A stretch of DNA of 64,000 nt from Mixophyes australis (lineage: Eukaryota > Chordata > Amphibia > Anura > Limnodynastidae). How positions within the stretch are numbered: position 1 is the stretch's first letter; each line of letters begins with the position of its first letter. Both the position numbers and the translations under genes were made by a program. Positions 47,730 to 59,084 of the stretch are shown one piece after another. The DNA lies in assembly GCA_036250195.1 (NCBI GenBank), contig JAVHZZ010000006.1:75075869-75139868 (forward strand), in the 5' to 3' direction. Under the pieces are notes generated by a model. The model did no database searches, was not told the DNA's origin, and was given only the letters and a program-made list of their open reading frames with translations.

Positions 47730-48420
47730 TTTAAATAGGCTTCTCCATGCTTTGCATAGTGCTTAGCATTGAGGCCAAAACATTCACTGTTGTACTTATC
47801 AGACAATAGAATCTTCCTCCACTTGGTATTTGGTTCCTTTCACATTCTTTCTGGCAAACTATAGACAAACCTGTGGGAGTTTTCCTCAACAATAGTTTAC
47901 TTTTTGACACCCTCCCATAATACAGATGTTTGAATGACCAGGCTATTGTTGTCCAATAGACCGTTTTGCCAAGAGTTGCCATACGTCTTTCTGGCCTCCC
48001 TAAAAAGTGTCCCTCTCTCTCAGATGCATGGTCTAGAAAAAAAAATCCTGTTCTAGACCAATTCACAGTTGCGTCACATTCTATTTCTTTATGATGGACT
48101 TAACAGTGCTCCAAGGGATACTAAAACATTTATGAAAGCTTCTTAAATCTTTCTCAGTTGGTGCTTTGCAGTAAACCCTTTATGTGATTTAGTTTGAATG
48201 TTCTTTGATATCTTCATGATGAATCTCGTTTGGAAACACACTAACCAACTGAGGGAACTATCACAAACGGGTGAATTTATATTTAGATCAATTTAAACAC
48301 TAATTGCACACAGGTGGATGGACTCTCGAGGCAACAGATTGCACCAGGATTTATTTAGGTGTGAATACTTATGTATTGTATAGTTATTATTTGTAATTAA
48401 TTAAGAAAAAGCTTTAGAGT
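47730..48420 (-). pseudogene. Tc1-like transposase remnant
   Basis: The minus-strand frame at 47731-48066 contains RRMATLGKTVYW, then LYYGRVSKSKLLLRKT. These align to the linker after the helix-turn-helix in Tc1 transposases (normally LYGRVAKRKPLLKK). Nucleotides then continue through AGTTTGCCAGAAAGAATGTG and TTCTATTGTCTGATAAG toward the first catalytic block (usually WSDETK, here destroyed), and TTTTGGCC. On the plus strand the outer part contains AGGTGTGAATACTTATGTA, typical of the non-coding ends of such elements. Frameshifted and truncated: no DDE residues survive. Confidence 0.65.
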
Positions 48421-48449
48421 TCTTGTTTGTTAGTTGACATTAGAGTATA

Positions 48450-51005
48450 TTTGTTAGAAAACTTAAAAAAACCCATTTTTAATTCCATGACGTAAAATAA
48501 AATAAAAAGTGAAAAATGACAAATACTAATTCCATTGTAAGAAATAAGTATGCTCACGGGAGGGGGGTGGGTGGTTACAAAGTACTGGGCTCGGGCCTCC
48601 CGCCCCCACAACCATGAGTAGCAGGGTGGACCTGTGCAGCGCTCCATATAACCCCGTGTGCCTGGCCCTGCCTCGGGAGGTAGTGGGAGCCCAGAAAATC
48701 ATCAGTAGAGAGAGGCAGGTGATGTGTCCTTTCATGTGTGGAACTGGTGATACTGACATGCAGTAAGCACTATGGGGGCACTGTGTAGAATTATAGGGTA
48801 CTATGAGGGCACAGTGCATACTGTGGGGTATGCACAGTGTGTGTGCGGGAGTTGATGGGAATGAAGGACTGCACTTTCGATTTTTGACTCTAAGGGAATG
48901 TGACTCGTTAGCTGGCGCAGCCCGCTTTGGAGTGACTCCATCCCCTAGCAGATGTTGAGGAATCGACCATGGCCAACGTGGTGTTGCCATGCTCCCCCTT
49001 GCCTGTGTGCCACCTCCTTCAATCAGCGAAGCACAAAAACTGTACTGTAAGCATTTATGGAGGGGGCCTATGATTCCTCTTAGCGGTCCTGTGTACCCTT
49101 TAAGTTAACACATTAAGTTCTCTGGTAATTGTATCTAATGGCACAATAATAGCAGTTATACACTACATTTAGAGATCAGCGTACGACCCAATGACCTCAC
49201 TGCATTTCCCTAGAAACGCCACCCCACTGGTATTTTTAATAAATCAAAATGTTTCTTGACACTTAGTACAATTTATTTTGTACATTCCTGAACGTTCTGT
49301 GCTGGTGGTTTTCCACTTCTCTACAAGTCTTTCCACTAATGTATGACTAGGATTCTGCACAGACCATGCAGATGTTAACGCAATCAAAGCAATGAATAGC
49401 CGTTTAATTGAAACTTTGTCTGTGAAAACATGTTGGCTTCAATGGTTTGGTGGAGGGTTGTTCATTTGCCCTATCAACAGTTACTAATGTATGATGAGTC
49501 TCAAATTACCTTTAGTACATTTACCATCTACATGCTCTATTGGTGACATGCAACCAAACCACTTTGCCTTCGCAGCATTTGGGTACAAGCATTCTGCAGG
49601 GAGGTCAGAGACTAACATGGATGACTGAATTCTGATAACACATTTAAATACCAAAAATCCCCACACAAAACAAAAAGCATAAAAAAAAAAGAATGTTTTG
49701 TTTGTTAGGTTTTTTTTTTTGTTACCTATTCATATTTTTCAGGTAGCTTTATGTAAGTATATGGGAACCCTTTAAACATTGGGTAAATACGTCCTCATAA
49801 TCGGAACATTTATATAAACAGATATGGGTCTTATCTCTAAAGTCAAATTAACAGTTTATCATATAGAAATACATAAATATAACCATAATGTAAAAAAAAA
49901 ACCAACATAAATATTAGATTTAAAAAATGTGTATATATATGAAGTTATACATATATATTTATGAAGTACACATTAGTTTATTGTTATTCGGACTACGGTC
50001 ACTTCTCTTGCCTCCCATCAGTGGTATTACTTTAAAACGTGAACAATTCAGAAATCAGTTTAGTAGGCTAAAAATAAAGATGGTCTTTGTCATTGTAACT
50101 TTGAGCAAGCAATTAGAACAGCTCTTCTGTTACCACTGTCACCTAGAAAAGATACATAGTGTCTTAAAAATTTAGACTTTGTATTGCTCGCTATTCACAG
50201 ATGACCAAAAGGTATCAAAGACATGTTCATTGTGTAAACTGTAAAGCTTGTTGGTTTTAGTTTTAAGAATAATCCATACAAATACTTCTTTCCATTTCAG
50301 CTGTCCTCGATACTTCATGAATATCTAATAGGACAATAATTCACCTCTACATGGACGTAATGTCATCAAACCTCTCCTAGCAGGGAGTCACTGAGCAGAG
50401 TTGGATGGAGCTGCACTGATAGATGTAAGTCCCACGTGGGGGGGAATAAATAGATATATTTGAAACTTTTCTTAAATAAGATGAATTTGGTAAAAGTGAC
50501 ATTTGTTAGTGGAGTGGGAAAAAGTTCCCTATTGAAGCTACATTACTTGTAAGGACAGTGTGTTTTCTCTCTTTGGACTTTTTGTTCCTAGCTTTTTTTG
50601 TTTAGTTTACAGAATTTTGCCCTCTTTCATACTGCGGCCAAAAGTTCCTCTAATTCAGGTCTTACAGCATCACACAGAGTGTGGAGAAAACCAATACTGC
50701 AGCCAGGACAACATATCACTGTGTCTCCACAGTCCTTAATAACACGCCAGAAAACAAAAGTATTAATGATTTAATGAAATGAACCATGGCTGTAATATGA
50801 TGTATGATTAAATTAGTTTATTAACTGTATTGATTATAACTTAGTTTTGTATGTCACAGAAATTGAGATTATCTATATGTATGCACCTTTTTTGTATTAT
50901 TGTTTGACTATAATAGTATCGGGTTTACTAAAATAATTGGCAATATTTGTGAAAGCACGAGATCCTCATTCAAGCAGGTTTTTCCTTCATTGCTTCTGCT
51001 GTGTA
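48450..51005. other. Unannotated, one GC-rich patch
   Basis: 48540-48990 is GC-rich with repeated ACTATG-GGGGCACTGTG-type words, and may be an unclassified repeat. The 154-residue minus-strand frame there has no recognisable domain. The rest is AT-rich. Confidence 0.35.
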
Positions 51006-51012
51006 CAGTAGG

Positions 51013-51222
51013 GGGGGAATTCAATTGGCTGCGTTACTTTAAAAAGTAACGTGGCCTGTGCACTATTACCGTTATTACGGTAATAGTGTATGTAAATGCA
51101 GTTATTATGGTAGTTTTAACACCAGCATTTCGCTCACAGCTCCCTGAGCTGCGAGCAGAAAGCCGGGTTAAACTTGCCGTAATAACGGTATTAACTTTAA
51201 TGCAACGATACTTTGGGGGGGG
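51013..51222. mobile_element. Foldback MITE of the GGGGAATTCAATT family, right end decayed
   Basis: Left GGGGGGGAATTCAATTGGCT. Internal ATTACCGTTATTACGGTAAT, CTCACAGCTCCCTGAGCTGC and CGTAATAACGGTATTAAC are shared with 41078-41268 and 7556-7769. The right side stops at ATACTTTGGGGGGGGA without the mirrored AATTGAATTCCCC. Confidence 0.8.
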
Positions 51223-51224
51223 AT

Positions 51225-53630
51225 GGAGTACTGGAACAAGCTGGATAGGGCAAATATAGGGTAACATATGGACTGGAAGACTGGTCAGGTGGAAAGGATC
51301 CCCAATACTGAGGTAGAGTGACTGCGGTAATAGCTGCTGCAGCCTTGGGTGAAACTGAATGAGAATGACAAGTCCACGCACACAGACAAGTGAGATGAAG
51401 CTGGATCAGTAGTTGAAGGCACAGTAATAAGGTCAGATGGAAAAGCTAGGTTCAATAAAAGTAGATCTACGGCAAAGGATAAGGGTAGCATAACCAGCCA
51501 TACAGGAAAGAGATAGAAATATACAACTATATACTAGCAATACAGCTGGAAACTTGCATAAAAGATAGTGTCTTGAGCTAGCATGGCTCCGGTCCTATTT
51601 GAAATCACTACTAGATTCAGTATGTCCAGAGAACACGGTGTGCCTGTATTGGTGTATGGTTTGTTCTGAGCAGTGGTGGGTGACAACTATGATGTATATG
51701 CAGACAAGTAGAAAAAGAGAAAGTAGGTCAATAAACAAGAGCCAGAAATGCCAGCGTTCAGCAATGCTTTGTTCGAGATGTAACAGTTCAGAAAATAAAG
51801 CTTTGCTGATTGTATTGTTTGCTTTATGCATGTTCACTGCAATCTGTAACATCCATGTAACAATACTCACATTGCATTTGTCTTGAGGATAGTTCACCAA
51901 AGCAGAATATTTTCATATATATAGTGAATCCAAATAAAATCAGAAATGACATAAACAGATCTACGGCACACAGAGCACATTTAAAAACTTGAAAATATGA
52001 AATAAAACATTATCAAACAATAAATATTGTGTATAGTAATCCTATGCTTTCCTAACACATTGTACTTTATATCATGGAACCGATTTTAAATATTGGTTAT
52101 GTTATGCGGGTGGGCATAGATTGCTGCCTGAGTGTATTCCTATGTACTCATCCGGTCATTGTGATTTATGGCGATTACATTTGGCGAAACACACCTACAA
52201 ATATACCAGTTTTATTTTCAAACAGTGATATAAACATAAACTTTCAGCGCCACCACGCTGCTTGGGGACTTCTCAACATTTTCTTAACAGATGTAAGACG
52301 AGTAGCCAACTTGGCTTCCCTAGAACATGTGAATATTACGCACGTAAAACAAAACGGATCGGAGCCACAGAGACCCCATCATTAGCATAGAAGGCTGTCT
52401 GGGCAGAAAGTGAGCGATGAGCTCTGGAGCAGGGAGTGGTGTGTCAGGCTGTGGAAGGGTGACCTCGGTGCGAGCACCCTTGGTTCAGGCAGAGATCCCA
52501 TTTCAATGTCTGGTTCATTTAGCTGCATTTTATGTAGCTGTGCTGCCAAAGGGACGCTCAGTCCTTGACTTTGGCACAGTCCGACCTCTCTCCTCCCATG
52601 GTAAACAACTATTCAAACACGGAAGGGAAAAATATGCTACAATCGGTTTCCTCTGTGGATATCATTTAACCTTTCTTGTAAGCCTAAATTCACTGGAAAT
52701 TTTAATTGCATCTTCCCAGGTGACCCTTACTACATCTTATACTTCTACTCCTGTACACTGTCACTTTTCCTCCCTTTACTGCTTCAAAAAAGTGACAATT
52801 AACTACTGACACAGCAAAACATTTATTATTAAACTAGGGAAAGGTGAAATATACTTGGGGAACTACCCTATTCCTGTTTTACCCTTTAAAGCTGGTGGTT
52901 TAATGTCCAGTCACTACAGTCTCTTGAAACCTGCTGCTATAAATAATGCTCTTCCTAATACTCTTCTCAGAGAAATGTGAATCCTCAGAACACATCTTAC
53001 AATGATGTTGCTAGCAATGGGGTATTAGGGGACTAATGGCAACTAGCATTTAAAAGGGCCAGTGCTACCACTAGACATACCTAGGTAGTTGTCTAGATCA
53101 CCAGGGTTTAGGGGCCCCTAAAATCGTAGATGAGTGACATACCGTCACTCCTGCAGTGTGTTTATCTTCACTATGGCGTCCACACACTAAGCATCGGTCA
53201 CTCACATGGAGGGGCATCAACTAGCAGCTTCTTACCTGTGAATATGTTATTGAGGGCACGCTGCAGACCTAAGTATTTATCTTGTTGCTGTTGGCTGAAT
53301 CCAGTCTCTGTGTGAGTGCCTGGTGGGTCTACTGCATAACTGTGGAACCCACAGTGCAACATCTCTACAAAAGTATGTAGCACTCATTGGGAGGAAAGAT
53401 GTTACAAAGCTTCTTGCTATACACTAGGTCAGACTTAGTCAGCAGTTTGAAGAGTCTGCGTATTGTGCTAGTGAATCTGTTTCTATAGCTCTTCACACTG
53501 CTACCCAGAACAGTGTGCCCTGCACTGATGAGACCAAAGCAGGTAGAATGATCTGGCTGCAAGTAGATATTCACAGAACTGCCATGTAAATGGCATCTTA
53601 GAGAAGCCTCTTCTCATTGTTCTAGTGAGA
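51225..53630. other. Unannotated, with a possible repeat fragment at 53060-53200
   Basis: GGGCCAGTGCTACCACTAG, then TTTAGGGGCCCCTAAAATCG resembles a frog interspersed repeat beginning GGGCCGGTGCTACCA. The termini are not paired. The frames at 52074-52385 and 52417-52809 show no recognisable domain. Confidence 0.35.
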
Positions 53631-53635
53631 CTTAT

Positions 53636-54238
53636 GGGGCCTATTTAAGACACATCAGCAAATATGATAGTTAGTTTTCAATCCTCCTCGCATTGCTAAG
53701 GATTGAACTAACTTTCATATTTATTAAAAAACCTTCACACGAACAGTAGTTCCGAAAAACTGCTGTTCCTTTGAAGTGCAACGCTCACCTTTCACTTGCC
53801 TCTTCTCTTCTCCTCCCATGCAATGTTTCCTCCTTCTAATCTCTGTGCGCATGCGCCGACCGAAAACCTCGGGCATGCGCACACAGATCCTGGACTGCAA
53901 GTAGGTGAGTATGTGACAGGGAGGGATCACATGATCCCTCCACACATGCGCTGTGCAGCTCTGCTCTTCCGAACAGAGCTGTCCTCAGTGAAAGTTTTCA
54001 GTTATGTTAATGTACGCCAACTTGGGCTGACGTACATTAACATGATTGAAAACTTAGTTTCGGTCATTAGTACATAGCGTTACTGAGCACTCCCCGTACA
54101 CTGTTATGGGGAGTGCTCAGAAAAACGATAAGACATGCAAAGCTATCTGCTGCGATGCCACAATAGTACATAGCTAAATCCCCGAAAACTGTTGTTTTCG
54201 GGGGTTTAACAGGAGGGAAAACTTTGATAAATAGGCCT
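53636..54238. mobile_element. Compound foldback element, GGGGCCTATTTAAGA / TTTGATAAATAGGCCTC termini
   Basis: About 600 bp with imperfect terminal inverted repeats and at least five internal hairpins. Examples are GCGCATGCGCCGACC / GGGCATGCGC, GGGATCACATGATCCC, GTTAATGTACG / CGTACATTAAC, GAGCACTCCCC / GGGGAGTGCTC and CCCCGAAAAC / GTTTTCGGGG. The composition is much more CpG-rich than the flanks. No transposase frame. Confidence 0.75.
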
Positions 54239-54239
54239 C

Positions 54240-55580
54240 TTAAGGAGAATACAATTTGGTAAACATTTTAAAACAAAGATAGATGAACAGAGAATTCCCA
54301 CTCAATCCAAATATCTACACTGCTGTTTGTAAATGAGCCAGAACGATCAGATGAGCCTTGTGACAGGTGAATGTTTTTGCTCAGAGCCTGATATTAAATT
54401 ATGAAGTGTTACTTCCCAGTGTACAGGCATGCTGGTTCTTGTCTGCATTCTATATTACTGTATGCAGCAAGATGAGAAAAATAAGCAGAACTGGGGGGAA
54501 GTTATGTGCATGTGAGGTGGAGGTTTTTAATCATCTTAGAGTCAAAGAAGGAAAAAACATCTGTACTTATACTGGTAATCCCCTCAAAAGACAAATCAGC
54601 TCAAATATATAAAATCATTCACAGACTTAAACATGCTGGAGCGGTTTCACTGTATTAACTCTTTAAAGTAATCCTATGTAGGAGAACCTGAACGTCTTTA
54701 TTTTTTCCTCTTGTCATTGTATTAACAACAAAGTGCAGCCTAATTCAAGGGGCTAAATTAGTGCAAAACCTAAATGTTTAATTAGCACCACAAGCTACAA
54801 AACTAAAGTTAAATTAGCGGCAATAAATGAAATCAATACGCCATTTAGAGCAAAAATACGCTGCACAGCAAGGCATGTAAAAAACAAAACAAAAACAAAT
54901 ATAGGCCTGTAGTACATATTTAATGTACAAAGTATTTCTTACCTTGTACAACTGTTGTCAGGTACATTGTGATTGGGATATTTTTGTAGAAGTGGCCGTA
55001 ATATTATCACTAATTTAATCTGGGGATTGGGACTACTCGCACAGATGGCAAGTAGGCCCAATCCACTTGCTAAATTAGCATGAGCACCCTCACTGCTGTG
55101 GTTGTCTAGTGAATTAATACTAATTTAGGCTGTTGGTATTAACAACCCAGATTCTCAGGAAGGTAGGAGCAGGGTAAGTAGAAGGGGTGAGGAGATTGAG
55201 CAGGGGTATAGGGAGTATGGTTGGGAGAGGTTCAGGATGAGTTTGGCAATAACTTACCTGTTCAGAGAATTGGGGAGATTTGAGCTGGACTGGTGAGTCT
55301 GTTAGTATGTGTTTTATCATAGGTGGGGGTCTATGTATACAATACAGCATGTTACAACTTTTGCACTGTTTTAGTATTATTATATACCCCCCATATAGTG
55401 AAATATTAGCATGTATGGAGTAATGCGAGACTACATGATGTAGCATCATATGTTCTCACTGATTTATGCCCCCCCCTCCCCCAAGGTACAAGGTACTCAA
55501 CCCCCTGAGTCTTGTAGAATGCAAAGGCCTGTTGGTGGTGGGGTCCCCATGACTGCAGCTCAGTGTGGTTACAAACATGT
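54240..55580. other. Unannotated, no gene seen
   Basis: AT-rich. The minus-strand frame at 55120-55449 has no recognisable domain. Confidence 0.4.
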
Positions 55581-55590
55581 GTGACGTGAT

Positions 55591-55754
55591 CAGGGGAGGG
55601 CTGGCAAGTTTTAGCCTGGGGGACAAAACTCGACTCAGCAGCCTATTTTAAAGGAAAAAAAATGCAGGTGACCCAGGCCAAGGTAACCCAATATGGGACC
55701 GGCCCGGGGGGGGGGGGGGGGGGGGGGCAGATGGCCCTTGCCCTCCTGTTCTTG
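55591..55754. mobile_element. hAT-like MITE, CAGGGGAGGGCTGGC family, copy 2, with 22-G tract
   Basis: Begins CAGGGGAGGGCTGGCAAG and ends TTGCCCTCCTGTTCTTG. A perfect 8-bp duplication GACGTGAT flanks it (55583-55590 and 55755-55762). The interior matches 21027-21181. A run of 22 G at 55706-55727 stands where copy 1 has only CCCAGGGGCAG. The proline-rich minus-strand frames at 55643-55836 are artefacts of this tract. Confidence 0.9.
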
Positions 55755-55764
55755 GACGTGATAC

Positions 55765-56375
55765 GATGACATGACCGTTCTGAGTGGACTGTTTCATAGT
55801 GTAGTGCTGCCTTTCTTTTGTTCGCCACCCAGACACTACATTTACAAACTGAACTGAAACAAATGAACTATGGAATTATTGTGGGTCTTGGTGCATATAC
55901 AGATTACACACATACACCAGGTGGTTAGTTTTTTTCACATTTCAAAAGGCTGACAAAAAAGAACAGTATTATCAAAATGTGGTTACACACATGGGCCTTT
56001 GTAAGCATAGTAGCAGCACAATGCACTGCATTTTCCTGATGTACATTATTCCCAAGCATTTATGGACAGAACCACATAAACAGAATGTTCGTAGATGCAT
56101 TCCAGACTGCTTTTGGGTTGTTTCATTTTAATGTCATTACAATAAAAGGGTGTGTGTGGTAGGGTGGCTTGGTGTTTGTGGGTGGTGGTGCCATACTTTG
56201 GGTCTTTTGAGAGCAAATTCTTTGGTTTTATTTCATGTGAAAAAACTATTTGGGTTTATCAAAAAGGAAAAAAAATCATGATTGTATCTTACAGGTACAA
56301 ATAGAGAGGACATTATGCAACATACTGTGGACATGTTGGTCTCAACCAGAGGAGAACTAAATTTATTATCAGCCT
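55765..56375. other. Unannotated, no gene seen
   Basis: No recognised repeat terminus or coding domain. Confidence 0.4.
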
Positions 56376-56379
56376 AAGC

Positions 56380-58397
56380 TGAATATGCTCTCAAATGGAT
56401 GAAAAAGGGGATAAATTTGACAGGTTACTGCTCTTAGGAATTACATTACGTCAAAGTAATGTCATGTCGGTTAGGTCTGTCAAAGGTAATCTAATTAAAG
56501 ACCCCAAACAAATTACTGGTGATATTTTTAAATTTTTTTTTACAGTAAGCTCTATAACATTGCTCACACTACAAATGTTCCCCCACCAGTTGCTGAATCA
56601 ACACAAGACTTCTTAACCCAATGTGAGCTACCCAAGCTCACTATAGGCTCACTAGAGGTGCTGGGTGCTGAGGTTATGGAGAAAGAGGTTACAGAAGTTC
56701 TTAAAAAATTTAAATCAAATAAAACCCCCAGCCTGTATGACTTCTCACTTCTTACTACAAAACATTTAGTGCCACCCTTTCCCCTCACCTGACCTCCCTG
56801 TTTGACAGCATAGTAAAAGGTTATCCCTTTTTACAAAGGCATGGACCATCCAACTGCACTTACTACTGCCCAATTTTTCTGTTGAACACGGATGCCAAAG
56901 TCTACATGAAAATTCTTGCGTAACGCCTGAATACTGTGCTACCCCAGTTAGTACACTGTGATCAGATAAGTTATGTCACCGATAGACCAGCCCACAAAAA
57001 TAACAGGAGGGCGGCTGGACTCATTCATACCACAAGTTCCTGTTGATGCAGAGGCAGAATTAGTTGGCCATTTATGCTCATTACTTTGTCAATTTGGGCT
57101 TGGGGGGGACATTTCTTCCAGGGAATACAAGTGCATTACTCAGATCTCTCACCAGGATCTTGATGAATGGTGTCCTCTCTGAGATCTTTGATATCACAAA
57201 CGGTACTAGGGGGTGCCTACTTTCACCCCTGAATTTTGAACTTGTCATCAAGCACTTGGCCAAAAGAATGAGTCTGTCCCCAGATATTAAGGGCATCTCT
57301 GTGGGTCTTGTCTTCTTGTAGTCATATATTGGGATACAAAATATTTTTTTCTAAAACAGAGGCTTACCCCCTCCACTTCCCTTCTTCCACACTCAATCTC
57401 CTCAAAACCAATTACAATTTTTCATGAGAATGCAATAAAATATGTAGTTTTTTTGTTGTAATTTGTTTTTATATCACTGGCACCTGTGACACACTCTACA
57501 AGGAGACCTTTCCCATGTTATATGATCTATTGAATTGAACCTGTTCAGATGGCAGACGTTGTTTATCTCTTGGCTTGGAAGAATAGTGACACTTGAAATG
57601 AATATCTTGCCTAGGCTACTTCCAGACCCTGCCAACCCGTCATGGGTGTCCCCAGATCTACACTGACCCAATTGCATAAATTGTTCATACAATTTGTTTG
57701 GAAAAATAAGCCACCAAGAGCCGGCTTTTCAACTTCTTAAACTTAAGACGCACCACCTCTAATTGAGGTAGAGGCTTCCCAGATATACGCCTTTTTTATA
57801 TTGATTCTCACTTAAGTCGGACAGTCACAAGGTTTGCAAACAATCATGCTGCCATATGAGTAACTTTAAAGGCTAACTGCGGAGTCACCTTCTTGGCTGC
57901 AGCTGTAGCTGTTTCACCTTGATACAGACCTCAACTAGTACACTGACACCCGTTAGTAGGCTTCTCCTGCCAAATATGGGACCACTGCAAAATCCACTTT
58001 AATATAATTTGACCCTATCTTCCCTTATCTCACTCTATGATAATTATAGTTTGTTCCAAGCCAATACACCTAGTATTTTGTGCATTGGTCCTCTAATGGC
58101 ATTAGAGTGGTACACAATGTTCTAGGGTAATTTTGCGTGGAGATGCTACAACAGATATATGGGCTCCGGTTGGTGAGACTCTTTGAGTATGTACAACTAA
58201 GGCACCACGTCTCTTCTCTTCCTAAGGCACTCGTTGCGAGACCCTTAACGCAGCTTGAGTCATGTTGCTAAAGACATCCCCTCTGAAAAGGAATGATAAT
58301 TTCCCTTTATAATCCAGTGAACATTAACAATCTCCTACCACTAAACATGCAATTAACTGTGAACCTGACTTAGGCAGACCCTCAGAAAAGTACTCTT
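56380..58397 (+). pseudogene. L1-type LINE, ORF2 reverse transcriptase relic (left part)
   Basis: Plus-strand translation in shifting frames follows ORF2 of L1-type (vertebrate L1/Tx1) LINEs in order. It opens with a pre-RT segment (LIKDPKQITGDIFKFF near 56490). TEEEVREVLK-like sequence follows at about 56670, then NYRPIFLLNTDAK-like at about 56865-56905. FDITNGTRGCLLSPLNF (57186-57236) corresponds to the normal PITNGTRQGCPLSPLLF, with Q and P lost. PDIKGISVG follows at about 57281-57310. The catalytic YADD box should come next but cannot be read. From about 57600, MNILPRLL-, FVWKNKPPR- and LKTHHL-like sequence represents the region after the RT. Many stops and frameshifts: dead. The enzyme nicked DNA and copied its own RNA at the nick. 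Confidence 0.75.
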
Positions 58398-58730
58398 GGG
58401 GCCTGATTCATTAAGGATCTTAACTTGAGAAACTTCTTATTTCAGTCTTCTGGACAAAACCATGTTACAATGCAAGGGGTGCAAATTAGTATTCTGTTTT
58501 GCACATAAGTTAAATACTGACTGTTTTTCACGTAGCACACAAATATCAACTTTAAATTTCAGTGTACAAATAAGCTATCAAGTATTTGTGTGCTACATGA
58601 AAAAACAGTCAGTATTTAACTTATGTGCAAAACAGAATACTAATTTGCACCCCTTGCATTGTAACATGGTTTTGTCCACGGGACTGAAATAAGATGTTTT
58701 TCAGGTTAAGATCCTTAATGAATCAGGCCC
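58398..58730. mobile_element. GATTCATTAAGG MITE, copy C (full length, inside the L1)
   Basis: Left GGGCCTGATTCATTAAGG and right CCTTAATGAATCAGGCCC are near-perfect inverted repeats. The arms extend about 150 bp with mirrored GTTTTGCACATAAGTTAAAT and ATTTAACTTATGTGCAAAAC. 333 bp. The flanks are CTT and GTG, so no target duplication can be shown. It serves as the reference copy for 1-327 and 24747-24980. Confidence 0.92.
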
Positions 58731-59080
58731 GTGGTCAATAATTAGTAAAATAGTGTCCAAATCCTCACTCTCGATCCTCACTCAGGGAAAATGCATATAA
58801 CCACAGTGTTGGATAGGCTCTATCCTCCACATCTGGCGGACATGTTCTAAAATCACCAGATTCTGGGAAGACTTAGGTCCTTCCTCTTCTGGCTGCTGAC
58901 TGAGAGCTTGAATAACACATCTAAGAAGCTGGCTACTCAGATCCTCAATGTGGCTAGATGTTTAGTAGCTAGCCATTGGAAAAAAGTAGATCTGCCTACC
59001 ATGCAGCAAGTATACAATAAAATTAGTTTTTTTGCAAATATGTTAAAAATCTATCTAAACAATAAAACCCATAAAGTCAC
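58731..59080 (+). pseudogene. L1-type LINE relic, C-terminal part
   Basis: Continues the relic at 56380 after the MITE. The frame near 58790-58890 reads in the style of the L1 C-terminal segment containing HIWWTCSKI (here HLADMF-NHQILGRL). It is followed by ILNVARCLVASHWKK (58950-58990), close to the usual AKKCIAKHWK box. TMQQVYNKI follows. It ends without a clear poly-A tail. Confidence 0.65.
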
Positions 59081-59084
59081 CTAA

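Noticed and set aside
48526..48990. Longest open frame in the window, 154 residues on the minus strand
   Set aside because: No recognisable domain, low-complexity proline/serine/histidine composition, and it lies in a GC-rich patch where stops are rarer. An overlapping frame exists at 48414-48647.
55643..55836. Proline-rich minus-strand frames
   Set aside because: Generated by the 22-G tract inside the hAT MITE.
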